A DNA stretch of 64,000 nucleotides from Paguma larvata (GCA_030068075.1 CM057824.1:129818414-129882413), one strand, 5' to 3'; positions 38,660 to 49,765 are shown, counted from the stretch's first letter. Made by a program: numbers and translations. The notes: a model not told the origin generated them from the sequence alone.

Positions 38660-38692
<33 letters not shown>
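38659..38692. repeat. (ATG)n trinucleotide repeat
   Basis: Eleven uninterrupted ATG/TGA units. It yields artefactual poly-Met and poly-His ORFs on opposite strands. Confidence 0.97.
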
Positions 38693-38908
38693 GCAATCTT
38701 GATCATAATCACTGTATTTGAAAATACCAAATATAGTATCTATTTTATTTCCTCCAAAATTCAATTCATACAGTGGGAGAAAAGAAAACTGGAAGTAAGT
38801 ACTTATGTACTTGATATTAATATTGTTATTTTCAAAGTCACTAATCTCTAGCATGGAGGTCAGTAGTTAGTTTGAATAAATTTAATATTATCTAAGAATG
38901 CCAGCAGA

Positions 38909-38909
<1 letters not shown>

Positions 38910-38946
<37 letters not shown>
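38910..38946. repeat. (TG)n microsatellite
   Basis: About 18 uninterrupted TG units, likely polymorphic. Confidence 0.97.
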
Positions 38947-38948
<2 letters not shown>

Positions 38949-39383
38949 CCTAATTCTGATACACAACAGAGTAATAACTGGCAGACTTTGTACCCAAGGC
39001 TTTAGCGTGAGCAAACTAGATAAGAATATTGTAAATATAAGTGAAGAAACATAAAAGAAAAAGGAACGAAAGGGGAGGGATATGTCCAGCTTCACTGGAA
39101 AGAACGAAAGCAATCAGTGTTATTCAAATTCAAAAGAAAGATGTTGGTAAAGAAGAAAGTTCTTATTATAGACATCAAAGATGACACTATAAACAAAAAT
39201 AATTAACAATGAAAATGTAAGTTATCGAGAGCTTGTCATCATTCCTCAAATATACACCAACTAATAATTTTAGATCAGCGAGGAATTCCCTGGATGTATT
39301 TTAATTTAATTTTCTTCACACATTTCAGACAAGTTACAAATTCAAAATGAGGATAAAAGTTTAAAACCTACCGAGTAATAATA
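38947..39383. other. unassigned sequence
   Basis: Nothing identified. Confidence 0.45.
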
Positions 39384-39403
39384 AGCAATTGAATATAATT
39401 TTT

Positions 39404-39601
39404 TTAATGTTTATTTATTTTTGAGACAGAGAGAGTGTGAGCGGGGAGGGGCAGAGAGAGAGGGAGACATAGATTCCAAAGCAGGCTCCAGGCTTGGAGC
39501 TGTCAGCATAGAACCCAACGAGGGGCTCAAACCCGCCCACTGCAAGATCATGACCTGAGTCAAAGTTGGACGTTGAACTGACTGAGCCACCCATGCGCCC
39601 C
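39404..39601 (-). mobile_element. carnivore SINE with perfect 20-bp target duplication
   Basis: Antisense copy: TTTAATGTTTATTTATTTTT tail, GA-rich stretch and GAGCCACCCATGCGCCCC head end. AGCAATTGAATATAATTTTT is exactly repeated at 39384-39403 and 39602-39621, so the insertion looks fairly recent. Confidence 0.97.
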
Positions 39602-39621
39602 AGCAATTGAATATAATTTTT

Positions 39622-40800
39622 ATAAAATAGTATGAAGTGCCAAGCGAATGCTAAATAAATGAATATCCTACATCAAAATACCTTCAAAATAATGGACCAA
39701 ATGATTGAATTGTGTATAAGCACTTAAAATAAGAAACCTATCAAATGTCTTTGAATATGAATCAGATATTCTTACAATGATTTTTAAACCATTAATTCAA
39801 TAAATAACTTTTTTTGAGTATAGCTTAAAGCTCATACATCAAGTTGAATTATGGTACTGTGATCCCACTTTGACACACAAAACTTGTAATAGATAACTTG
39901 GAAACTATTTCTGATGGTTTATAATCTCACTTTTAAGAAACTTTATGAATAATAGTAAAAGTGATGTCTTGAGTTTGGCACTGGAAAAGAATTAGATTTA
40001 TGGATTTCAAATACAAATAATAAACTGAATCACTTGGAGCATGGGAAGATTAATAACATAAGAGCCCACAAGGTTTACATAGAAATCTTCAAATACTATG
40101 GTTTATTACTTGTGTTTATGTTAGCAAAAAATAAAAATGATTTTAGAGTATTATTGAGTACTCAGAGCTATTATAAAAAGCTACTCTTATGTTAATTATG
40201 CAAAATTTTAAAGCAATGGAACATATTTTGAATAGCTATTCAAAAATATTTAATTCTATTTTCTGTGTGTCAAACATGGACTTTTAGAGGAAAGGATACA
40301 CAAATATGTTTAGTAATATACTATTTTTGCTTGATGAATTGATATCTTTATAAATTAAAAGGTAATTTGGTACTTATCTATTACATCTATTTGGTGGACT
40401 CTATCTTAAAGTTACTTCCTGATATGTGAAGAGAAAACATGTGTTTTATACATGCCCTACAAGGAAATTTCTACTTTGTTAATCTGTTTTGTACTTAACA
40501 ATTTTCATATAGAGGTGATCGGTTTTAAGTCTCTCACTTGATGTTTCATCATAACATTAATTAATTTTTCCATCCAAGAGACACTGCAGACACATTTTTT
40601 AGAGTGTGTATATTACAAAAAGTGATATGTAAATGAATAAAGAAACTCACTACCCTTAAAGGGATTAGGAGGACTGACTTAAATTTCGGTTTCAGGACAT
40701 TGCAGTGATGATACAAGATATGTGTGTGATATGCATGTATTTTAATATTTTAAATGTATAAATGCACAGGCAGCAGTTATTCAGTAATTATAATAGATTT
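39622..40800. other. unassigned AT-rich sequence
   Basis: Nothing identified over about 1.2 kb. Confidence 0.45.
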
Positions 40801-40804
40801 AAGC

Positions 40805-40995
40805 CCATGTTAAGCACTTTGAGTCTATTATCCCACATAGTCCTCATAAAGCTTGTGTACATCTTATTATAACCCCAATTTTGAAGATAAAGAAGCTAAA
40901 GTTTAGAAGGTTATGTTATTTGTATAGGGTCTTACTAGTTTTAAGTTAATAGTCAGAAATTAATCCAAGTAGTCTGACCCCTAACCCTGCAATGT
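40805..40995 (-). mobile_element. MIR SINE, antisense
   Basis: GTTAAGCACTTTGAGTC, TTATCCCACATAGTCCTCAT, AACCCCAATTTTGAAGATAA and GTCAGAAATTAATCCAAG follow the reversed MIR consensus. Old and diverged. Confidence 0.72.
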
Positions 40996-41351
40996 TAAAT
41001 ACTATTATATATATATATGCTGTTTGTCAGAAAGGCCCTATTGAAAAGACATTTTTCTTATTCTTTTAATCACCTGCTCTCAGCTGTAGGAATTAGTCGA
41101 TAATAAATTTTAGAAAGAAATATTTTAAAAGAGAAGTAAATTTAAGAATAGCGTACCATGATTTCCAAATTTATCATTTTACATAAAGTCAATCATTCAT
41201 AATAATCGCCATGATAAAATCTGTAGGCATAGTGTTAATCAAAATTAAACGGAATCCTTGACTTCATAATTTATTGTTTAGAGGTATAATATGTCTCTGA
41301 AAGTAATAACACAACATATTTTTATTATCCGATATTTAATAAAATCTGATG

Positions 41352-41560
41352 GGGCGCCTGGGTGGCTCAGTCGGTTAAGTGCTGAACTTCAGCTCAGGTC
41401 ATGATCTTATAGTCCATGGGTTCAAGCCCCATGTCAGGCTCTGTGCTGGCAGTTCAGGGCCTAGAGCTTGCTTCACTTCTGTGTCTCCCTTTCTTTCTGC
41501 GCCTCCTCTGCTCACCCTCTCTCTCTCTCTCTCAAAAATAAACATTAAAAATTAAAAAAA
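41352..41560 (+). mobile_element. carnivore SINE carrying an L1 in its tail
   Basis: Canonical young head GGGCGCCTGGGTGGCTCAG, CT-rich stretch and AAAATAAACATT tail. The left target repeat AATAAAATCTGATG (41338-41351) recurs only at 42052-42065, beyond the adjoining L1. The L1 therefore appears to have landed in the SINE tail and separated the two copies. Confidence 0.95.
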
Positions 41561-42053
41561 TATGGTATCTGTCTTTTTCTGACTGACTTATTTCACTTAA
41601 CATAATACCCTCCAGTTCCATCCATGTTGCTACGCATGGCCAGATTTCATTTTTTCTCATTGCCACATAGTAGTCCATTGTATATATGTACCACATCTTC
41701 TTTATCCACTCGTCAGTTGATGGGCACTTAGTTTCTTTCCATGTTTTGGCTATTGTCGAAAGTGCTGCTATGAACATTGGGGTACACGTGCTCCACGAAT
41801 AGGTGGACTTGGTGAGACTAAGCAAAAACCAGGGGGAGGGGAAGAGGGGAAAGAAAAAAAAGACACAGAGAGGGAGGGAGATAAAACATAAGAGACTCTC
41901 AAAGACTAAGAACAAACTGAGGGTGAGGGAGATGGGGGGGGAGAGGGGGTGATGGGCATTAAAAAAGGGCGCATGTTGGGATGAACACTGGGTGTTTTAT
42001 GTAAACCAATTTGAAAATAAACTATTTTAAATTAAAAAAAAAATTAAAAAAAA
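41561..42053 (+). mobile_element. second L1 with 5' inversion, in a SINE tail
   Basis: 41561-41792 is antisense ORF2 end (ATATGGTATCTGTCTTTTTC to GGGGTACACGTG). 41793 onward is sense 3'UTR (CCACGAATAGGTGGACTTGG, G-rich stretch, AATAAACTATT and an A-rich tail). The two pieces almost abut in L1 coordinates. The A-rich ATTAAAAAAA before (41551-41560) and after (near 42043) is the probable L1 target repeat. A 127-codon minus-strand ORF (41532-41915) is chimeric read-through. Confidence 0.92.
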
Positions 42054-42065
42054 TAAAATCTGATG

Positions 42066-42940
42066 TATATAATTTCAAATGGAAGGATGCTGGCAGAAAG
42101 AGACACATGATACTTGAAGAAAAAGAAACTGAAGAAAAATCCCCAGAGACAATGTTACTGAGCTGAAATGGGAAGGATGGTTCAAAATTCAGGCAAAAAT
42201 TTCATGAGGGCAAAAAGCTTGGCACGTATGAAAGCCTGATGTTGGCACATAGGACAGCCTCACGTGTTCTTTTCAATGTGACTGAACAGGCAGATTAGAA
42301 ACAGAGTATTCAATACTGATGGGCCACAGTACCTGGTTACACCGCTTGCTGAATAACAGTGAGAATCAAGTGTCAAAGAATTTTCATCAAAGCACGGAGA
42401 TGGTGGTGGTTAAAGAACACTTATTTGAATGTTGAAGTTAAATTTCAATGCCACTTCAATATCTTTGAGGCTTATGTCATCAATGATACATTGAATTAGA
42501 AATCATTCTGCTTTGCTATTTATGAAATCCCAGATGGCAGAACTGGCACTACTGAATGAAAGAAGTCAGATGGTAAACGTTTCAGATAAAGAAGACATAG
42601 CTCCTACATTTAAAGTATCCTCAAACAGATACTGGATGAACTGTGTATACCAGTGTTTTTAAAAGATACCTGTGTTAGACCATAGCACGTGAGAAGGGTG
42701 ATGGTGTTGAAGTCATTAACCACAGAGCTCTCTTCTAATCCTCCAAATTAAAATTCTTATAATCTGCTAGTATATTTTATCTGTAAATAAGTCAAAATAA
42801 TTATAAATAATTGTTATAAAATAATAATTACAAAATATTTACTCTACATTTTAATATTTCTTTTACTAAGAAAGCAATTGAGATATTGTGGTGGCTGTTT
42901 GCTTTGCTATTAGACTGGGGGCTGTTCTAAAAATTAAAAA
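42066..42940. other. unassigned sequence
   Basis: Nothing identified. Confidence 0.45.
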
Positions 42941-42944
42941 CACT

Positions 42945-43345
42945 TTGGAGTCAGATAACCAAAGAGAGGACCTCAACTTTACCGTTCCCCACTCATTCGC
43001 TTTGTGAAGTTTGTTACATTCTAATTCTTCATGCTCAAAGTATGGTCCCTGAACTAGCAGCATCACCATTACCTAGAAATTGTTAGAAATGTAAACTCTT
43101 GGGTCTATAACTTTAGGGTAAAAGCCCAGCATTCTGTTTTAATAAGTTCCCCAAGTGACTCCAGTTCACATTAACAATTGAAAGTCAGTGCTCTAAACCT
43201 TAGTATCGTCATATCTAAAGTTGATTTAATAATACTATTTCCTCAGGTTGGAATGAGAATTTTATTACATATTCCTGGTAACAGAACAGCACAGCAATTA
43301 TTATCATTGCTTAATAAATGCTTCCTATGATTATTATTAATCATA
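42945..43345 (+). mobile_element. MIR SINE interrupted by MER5A
   Basis: Left half 42945-43026 (TTTGGAGTCAGATAACC) and right half 43191-43345 (CCTTAGTATCGTCATATC, TGCTTAATAAATGCTTCC) are consecutive parts of MIR, separated by the MER5A at 43027-43190. Confidence 0.72.
43027..43190. mobile_element. MER5A-type hAT MITE
   Basis: CTCAAAGTATGGTCCCTGAA, TAGCAGCATCACCATTACC, TTGTTAGAAATGTAAACTC and the GAAAGTCAGTG end match MER5A. TTCTAATT (43019-43026) and CTCTAAAC (43191-43198) could be the decayed 8-bp hAT target duplication. Confidence 0.85.
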
Positions 43346-44133
43346 CTTTCTTGACCTTCCCTGTACAGTGTATAAAACTTAACCTAGAAGGAACAGTTTT
43401 GAAGTCAGAAGGCAGTTATATATATTTCCGATTTTGATCCTCAGTTTCTCTACTGAGATTGTAGACTCTTGATATATAACATAAAATGTTCTTTTATATG
43501 CCTTCATGAACAGTAGAAGTTATCTTGAAATCTACTATATAGTGTCAAATATCACTTGCCAGTCATGGTACTTATTTTTAAAGAGTATTCTCTTTCATCA
43601 TATTAGGAAATTGAAGATTGTGTTATACAATGTAAATTATTTTACTTCCATGAGTTGTGCAATATTTTACAACGTCTTACTATTTACTAAGGACTAAATA
43701 GAGTTACACTAAGGACTACTTAAAGCAGATATTGACATGCTGTATCATGCATGTTTTCTTAGAAATGGGTTGTTAGTTCCTTTAAATATGTATAAAGATA
43801 CATGTATAGCCATTGTCTATTCATAGAATCACAAAATAATTGTTAAACAATTATATTTCTATATTCAAAAGATTAAAACCAACATTTTTTTAAATTTTGT
43901 GATTCTGCCATTTTTTGTAGCCTCTATATTTTAAATGCACATACAAGTGTTCCTTTCTTGGCTTCTTACAGTCTTATAGTCAATTAAATTATATTTACAT
44001 AAAACTATTTAAAGAAATTGTCAATAATATGAATATCTAATATCTAATAAGGCAGTAGTTTATAGATCAAATATAGCTTCTATCAAATTAAAAGGATCTT
44101 GGAGGAGCACACAAACTATGTGAATTGAGTAAA
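43346..44133. other. unassigned AT-rich sequence
   Basis: Nothing identified. Confidence 0.45.
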
Positions 44134-44150
44134 TTAAAAAAAAATTTTGA

Positions 44151-44376
44151 GGGGCGCCTGGGTGGCTCAATCGGTTGAGTGTCCGACTTCGGCTCAGGTC
44201 ATGATCTCACTCATGGGTTCGGGCCCTGCGTTGGGCTCTGTGCTGACAGCTCAGAGCCTGAAGCCTGCTTCCGATTCTGTGTCTCCCTCTCTCTCTGCCC
44301 CTTCCCTGCTCATGCTCTGTTTCTCTCTCTCTCAAAATAAATAAATGCCAAAAAAATGAAAATAAAAAATAAATAA
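44151..44376 (+). mobile_element. carnivore SINE, first of a same-target pair
   Basis: GGGGCGCCTGGGTGGCTCAA head with the TCACTCATGGGTTCGGGCCC middle variant and an AAAATAAATAAATGCC tail. This middle variant is shared with the SINE at 58392. The target AAAATTTTGA precedes it at 44141-44150. Confidence 0.95.
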
Positions 44377-44400
44377 ATTAATTTAAAAAATTTGAACAGG

Positions 44401-44600
44401 AACACCTGGGTGGCTCAGTCAGTTGAACATCTGACTTTGGCTCAAGCAGGTCATGATCTCATGGCTCCTGAGTTCGAGCCCTGCATGGAGCTCACTGCTT
44501 GCTGTCAGCACAGAGCCTGCTTTGATCTTCTGTACCCCTCTCTCTCAACCCCTTCCCTACTCATGCTCTCTTTCTCAAAAATAAATAAATATTTTAAAAA
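44401..44600 (+). mobile_element. carnivore SINE, second of a same-target pair
   Basis: AACACCTGGGTGGCTCAGTC head, an older body variant and an AAAATAAATAAATATT tail. AAAAAATTTGA-like sequence lies on both sides (44385-44394 and near 44598-44610), as in the neighbouring SINE. Confidence 0.94.
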
Positions 44601-44919
44601 AAATTTTTGAAGAATGAAAATTCAATCACATCGAAAATTTTATATTCTGTACTATACTGTATAAAATTTAGGTAAAGATGTATTCAGTTTATATTTTTTA
44701 TTATTTTTCTTCATAGTAAATTTTTATTTAATCATTTGAACAAATCAATAGTTGATTATAAATTGCTATGAGTTATATTTGGTTTATTCACTGCATTTAA
44801 TGATGAAAAACTATTTTTGCACTATCGTATTATCTAAAACGGGTCTTGAAGAAAAAGAGAGATTTGAAAACTATTATATAATTCTAAAAGTACAATGCTA
44901 AAACTCCAGTTAATTTTTT

Positions 44920-45123
44920 CAATGTTTGTTTATTTTTGAGAGCCAGATACAGAACACGAACAGGGGAGGGGCAGAGACAGAGAGGGAGACACAGAATCTG
45001 AAACAGGCTCCAGGTTCTGAGCTGTCAGCACAGAGCCTGATGTGGGGCTTGAACTCAGGAACAGTGAGATCATGACCTGAGCCGAAGTCAGATGCTTAAC
45101 TGACTGAGCCACTCAGGTGCCCC
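44920..45123 (-). mobile_element. carnivore SINE, antisense
   Basis: TTTCAATGTTTGTTTATTTT tail, GA-rich stretch, GAGATCATGACCTGAGCCG and GAGCCACTCAGGTGCCCC. Imperfect AATTTTTTCAAT-like repeats flank it. Confidence 0.94.
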
Positions 45124-45134
45124 AATTTCTTAAT

Positions 45135-46343
45135 TATATAATAGAGATCAAGTGACCTGACTCAAACTACAAGTGCTTATCTGACAATCGGTTCACCTGA
45201 GCATTTTCAATAAATTTGATCTAGTTTGCAAGAAGACTGACAGGGGTAACTTTTCGTCAAAGGGATTGCCAAGATGACCTTTGGGTTCCCTCCTTAATTC
45301 GGTAGAAGAAATAAAGAAGATGGACATATTTGGTTAATTCTGATATTCAAGAGTCCATTTGACATTTTCAGTTAAGAGAAATAGAATTTCTCATGAGAAT
45401 GTTTGGATAATACCTAACAAGAATGAACTTGGTGGTATGAATGTTATCACAACCCCAAATGTTAGAGCCACAGACATGAGTCACAGTAAACCTGGAAAGA
45501 GATAATGCATAGTTATGGTAAAGTTAGTGAATAAAAGTAGAAGTTGGGAAGTAGAATGGAGAATAAACTCCAAAAGAACTAAATTTTCAAAGTTCGAATT
45601 CTGATGGTTAACAAGGAAAGGTGATTAGGCATATAGAATCAATGTAACACTATTCAGTAGCAAGCAAAATCATAGTTACATAACAGCAGCCTCCTAACAC
45701 AAATTGTTGGATATTCTAATGCTAATTATTTTCTATATATTTTTACTTTTGTGAAGGAAACTGGAGCATCTAAAGCTGACACCAGCAATCTACATACTGG
45801 TCAAATGGAATTAACTTCATTACAAGGTGAGAAGAAAGAACCAGAAACTGGTTGGAACCATTATTATTGCTGCTTTAAGTGTAGGATTATTATACAAAAG
45901 GCTGAAAGAAATCCACTTAAAATATTTTTATCACTATCTGAATGAACTGATATACATTAAAAATGACTTTTTATAAAAAGCCATTCATGCATTGCCTTCA
46001 TGCACACTTATATCCTTTTGGGGACATGTGACAATCTATTTCAGAGTGAATAATAACGAGGAAATACCCATAGAAATGTTATGATATTGTATAGTTAAAT
46101 TAAGTTGCACTGTTTCATAAACACCTTCAGGTGTGTGTATGAGACCGAGTAATCTTATATGCATGGAGAAGGCGCAGCTATCCCTGATGTCTGATATCTG
46201 GCTCTGAATGGTCAAGGTGGATCTATACTGACCCAGAGTGTCAGAGCCGCCAGGGGAAGTGGCTGGGTAGGTGGACGTAATCAGCAGCTCAAGAAGCAAA
46301 ACTAACCAATTTCTAGCTAGGATCTCAAAACTGGGTTAAAATA
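45135..46343. other. unassigned sequence with one exon-like segment
   Basis: No repeat recognised. 45757-45826 has a pyrimidine-rich AG acceptor before it and CAAG|GTGAGA after it; I do not call it a gene. Confidence 0.4.
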
Positions 46344-46379
46344 GCACACACACAGACACACATGCATGCATGTGTGCGT

Positions 46380-46416
<37 letters not shown>
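46344..46416. repeat. compound (CA)n microsatellite with palindromic core
   Basis: CACACACACAGACACACATG, a GCATGCATG core, GTGTGCGTGCA and then about 18 pure CA units at 46380-46416. Confidence 0.96.
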
Positions 46417-46417
<1 letters not shown>

Positions 46418-46739
46418 CCCAAATGCTGTATTACAAAGGTATTGTCAGTTTTTTTTCCCTTCGTTCCAGCAATTTCTGTGATTGAGTACTTGTACACCAA
46501 CCGGAGCTTTAATAGGAATTTACTGAATGATAATAATGCTGACCACGTCATATGTGTATTGGCCAATTTGGTACATATTAGTGAAGTAGCTTTTCAAAAC
46601 ATTTGTCCACTTTTAGCTGGGTTTCTTTTTATGATACCTCCTAAACTAGCATAGAGTAAACATAATAAACGAAGAGATATAGAAGAGCTGTATAAGCCAT
46701 CTTCACAGGGAGGTACAAGCTATTACTGAGAGTAATTGA

Positions 46740-47400
46740 ACCAAATTACATAAACAAAATGCTTGACAATTCTCACCAGATTCATCTACACATTCAATGA
46801 AATTCCAATAGAAATTTCAGCATTTTTAAATTGAATTAACAAACATACTCGAAAACTTGTATGGAAATACGCACTGACAATAATAAGGAAGATTATTACT
46901 TAATAACAAGAACAAAATTGAAGAATATACATGCCAGATATAAAGATTTATTTTAAGTTACAGTAAATGTGGTATTGGTGCAAGAATAGACAAATATGAA
47001 AACAGAGGAGACTGGAGTGTACAAAAATATCCGTACATATTTCACCATGTAATTTACTACAGTTATTACTTTCATAAAATGGGAAAATTGTTTTCAATGA
47101 ATAATGCTGTAATAATTGCATATTTATATGAAAAAAACAAATGTAGACTTCTACTTTAAATAATATACAAAAATAAATTCCAGATTGTATGTAGAGATAC
47201 AGCTATGGATAAGACATAGATCTGGATCTGGAAATTACATAGATATACATATATTTTACCAAGTTACTATATACAAAGTATATTATAAATGCCGACGATA
47301 AGATTTTTTAAAAGTTAGTAATCAGAAAAGTATTTTTAAAAGCAAAGATGTGTAAATTGACAAACATTTTATGGGTAAAATGTAGGAGTATATACTGCCT
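46740..47400 (+). mobile_element. ancient L1 ORF2 fragment, sense
   Basis: Decayed but ordered matches to the L1 reverse transcriptase C-terminal part: CATTCAATGAAATTCCAATA, AAACTTGTATGGAAATACGC, TACAGTAAATGTGGTATTGG, CACAAAA-like stretch and AATATACAAAAATAAATTCC. No frame survives. An old L1M-type copy; boundaries are approximate. Confidence 0.65.
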
Positions 47401-47639
47401 GAACAATGAAACCTGAATGTTCATATCCTCTAATCCAAGGACTTCAACAGGTATAGGTAGTTTGGTCAGCAGAGGAAGGGAGTGGACAGAAAGAGACTTC
47501 AGATGTCTGCAGGTAGTACAAGAGGTTTTCCATATTTTGACTTGATTTTTAAGTCAATGATTTTTTATATAGTAGCTTTATATTGTTCAATTTAAATTCA
47601 AGGAAGAACATTGAGAATGGGTTAGAATGGAATGTAGGC

Positions 47640-48160
47640 AGAAGGTGGCTTCTTAAATCACCTAATGGTGATTATCACCAACAGGGAGATCATCCTTTGT
47701 GGGACTGATTTACCAGGTGAGCCCTTTAAAGAAGGGTTCAGGCCTTACCTGAAGCGAGGGACTATAAAGAGCAGAGAGAGGATCTTGTTTGGTGTAAGAC
47801 GTACGCTGCCATGTTGTCAGAGGGCCAGGGCAGAGGCCTTGGAGTAAGGCCTGTGAAACACAGAAGAGGGTCATTTGGAAACAGTCATTCAGATGGTCAT
47901 TTGGAAAATAAGAGTCTCATCCTACATCCACGAAGAACTGAATTCTGCCAGCAACCATGTGAGTTTGGAAGAGGGCTCCAAACTGCAGAGAAATTGCAGG
48001 ACGCCAAAATCTTAACTGCAGCCTCATGCAGCCCAGAGGAGAGAGCCAAGGTAAGCCATACCCAGACTCCTGACCCATGCAAGTGTGAGAAAATGAAGGT
48101 GCATTGTTTTAAGTCTCTAAGTTTGTGGTTCTTGTAGCAAAGGAAAACTAATACAATTTG
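47640..48160 (+). mobile_element. MLT1-like MaLR LTR
   Basis: GGGAGATCATCCTTTGTGGG, CAGGTGAGCCCTTTAAAGAA, CTGCCATGTTGTCAGAGGGC, CTGAATTCTGCCAGCAACC and the 3' end AAGTCTCTAAGTTTGTGG ... AACTAATACA match MLT1-type LTRs of the non-autonomous ERVL-MaLR group. ORFs of 108 and 61 codons on opposite strands are incidental. It contains a consensus-like splice donor, CCAAG|GTAAGC, near 48051. Confidence 0.75.
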
Positions 48161-49320
48161 TGTTTAAATAGAAAAAACAAGTTAGGAGGAAAGAGATCAT
48201 TGTGAACTCAAGAAATAGTTTTAGACCAGATACTACTACTCTAGACAGAATTCTAAATCTGTATTAATAAGATAGATTGATCTTATGCCTTACTCTGTCT
48301 TGGACCTGGTACTTTAGAGTGTCTGTATCACCTGTTCTTTATTATTAAATCTTTAGCTTCTTGACTTTGAATTGCTTTACTGGAAATCCACTCAGTGAAT
48401 TATTCTTTGAACTGTAGCTGTCGTGACTGTGGTATTTTTATATCTGTGAAAAAAGTAATCAAGTTTAGATATAGATATTTTCTACTCAAATACAGTTTAT
48501 AAACTCATTTTACATACTTTTATTGAGTGTAAGTATTCCATACACATCTCAAATATAAATGTATTTTGATTTCTGTCATGAAAGTAGAATGAATTGTGTT
48601 CGGCGCCTTCTGAGCCTTTGCTATCAGAATAAGAATGATATACTCCCACATTTGTACAGTTTTTATAATGAGTTAGGGCAATACTCAGTATTAAAGACCA
48701 AATAACCACGTTTCCTTTCCTCATCCCAGGCCCTTTACTAGATGATTAAGTTGCCATAAAATTGTAAAATTGTAATTTTTCCTAAAATGCTTACATGTTT
48801 TAGTAGAAGTAAGACTGGAATATAGTCAACAAAGTAAACTTTGTGTCATGTATTTATATTTTAGATAATTGCACAGATCATGGCAATTTGCTTATTTCTT
48901 GATATTTACCTAGCTGATGAAATGGTAAAATTATACTACCAGACTCCAAGGTAATTTCCAAACTCACTTTAAAATGAGATTAAAGGTGCTTATCTATAAA
49001 GTTACCTAGTGCTAGAATGTATCATTCTATTAATATATCATTAACACATACCCCTATAAAATTGCATCTGAATGTCATATGTTTTTGGTGCTCACTTATC
49101 AAGAACAATTTTTTTCCTTTATGTCATTCAGCTATTCTTGATTTATATATTTTCCCTGGATTATCTCATTTTCCCTGATAAATTTCCATAGATGATGGTT
49201 GTAAATATTATATACTAACTAAGATGACTTCAGTGAATAGAGAACTTATCTTCTTCCTTAGAGTATAGGCAAAACTTGTAACAATTCTTAACAAAAGAAT
49301 ATGGCACAGTTGAAAGGATT
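48161..49320. other. unassigned sequence between two MLT1-like LTRs
   Basis: About 1.16 kb separating two same-direction LTRs. I cannot recognise MaLR internal sequence, so I do not claim one proviral unit. Confidence 0.4.
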
Positions 49321-49765
49321 TTGTAGTTGTAATTAAGGTCCCAAATTGGTTATCTTTGAGTTAATCAAAAGATACATCTTCCAGGGTATCCTGAATTTAC
49401 CAGGTGAAGAGAAGGGCTAGGTTTAAAAGAAGGGCCAGGCTTTTTGCAAGTAGAGCTTCAGGGCAGCGGAAACTCTTCCATTATTGCTGGCTTTGAAGAA
49501 GCAAACTTCTGAAACCTACAACTGCAAGGAATTAAATTCTGCAAACCTGAGAAAGCTTAGAGGTGAGTCTTTCCCTGGTTAAGACCGTAAGTGAGAATGC
49601 AGTTTGGTTGACACTTTGTTTTCATCCTAGTGAGGCCTTGAGCAGAGCTCAGCCAGATCCTGCCCAGTCCTCTGATCTACAGAGGCTGAGGTAATAAATT
49701 GGTGTTGCTTTGTGTTACAGAGTTGGTGATGAATTTGTTATGCAACAATAAAATAAACACAACTA
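49320..49765 (+). mobile_element. second MLT1-like MaLR LTR
   Basis: TTGAGTTAATCAAAAGATAC, CCAGGTGAAGAGAAGGGC, GAATTAAATTCTGCAAACC, GAGGCCTTGAGCAGAGCTC and the AGGTAATAAATTGGTGTTGC polyadenylation-like end follow the MLT1 consensus. More decayed at its 3' end than the upstream copy. Confidence 0.75.

Noticed and set aside
38654..38854. Poly-Met and poly-His ORFs
   Set aside because: Both are artefacts of the (ATG)n repeat read on opposite strands.
41532..41915. 127-codon minus-strand ORF
   Set aside because: It reads through the L1 3'UTR, the inverted ORF2 piece and the edge of the SINE tail, so it is a chimera of repeats.
47811..48137. 108-codon ORF
   Set aside because: Entirely within the MLT1-like LTR, with an opposite-strand ORF overlapping it.
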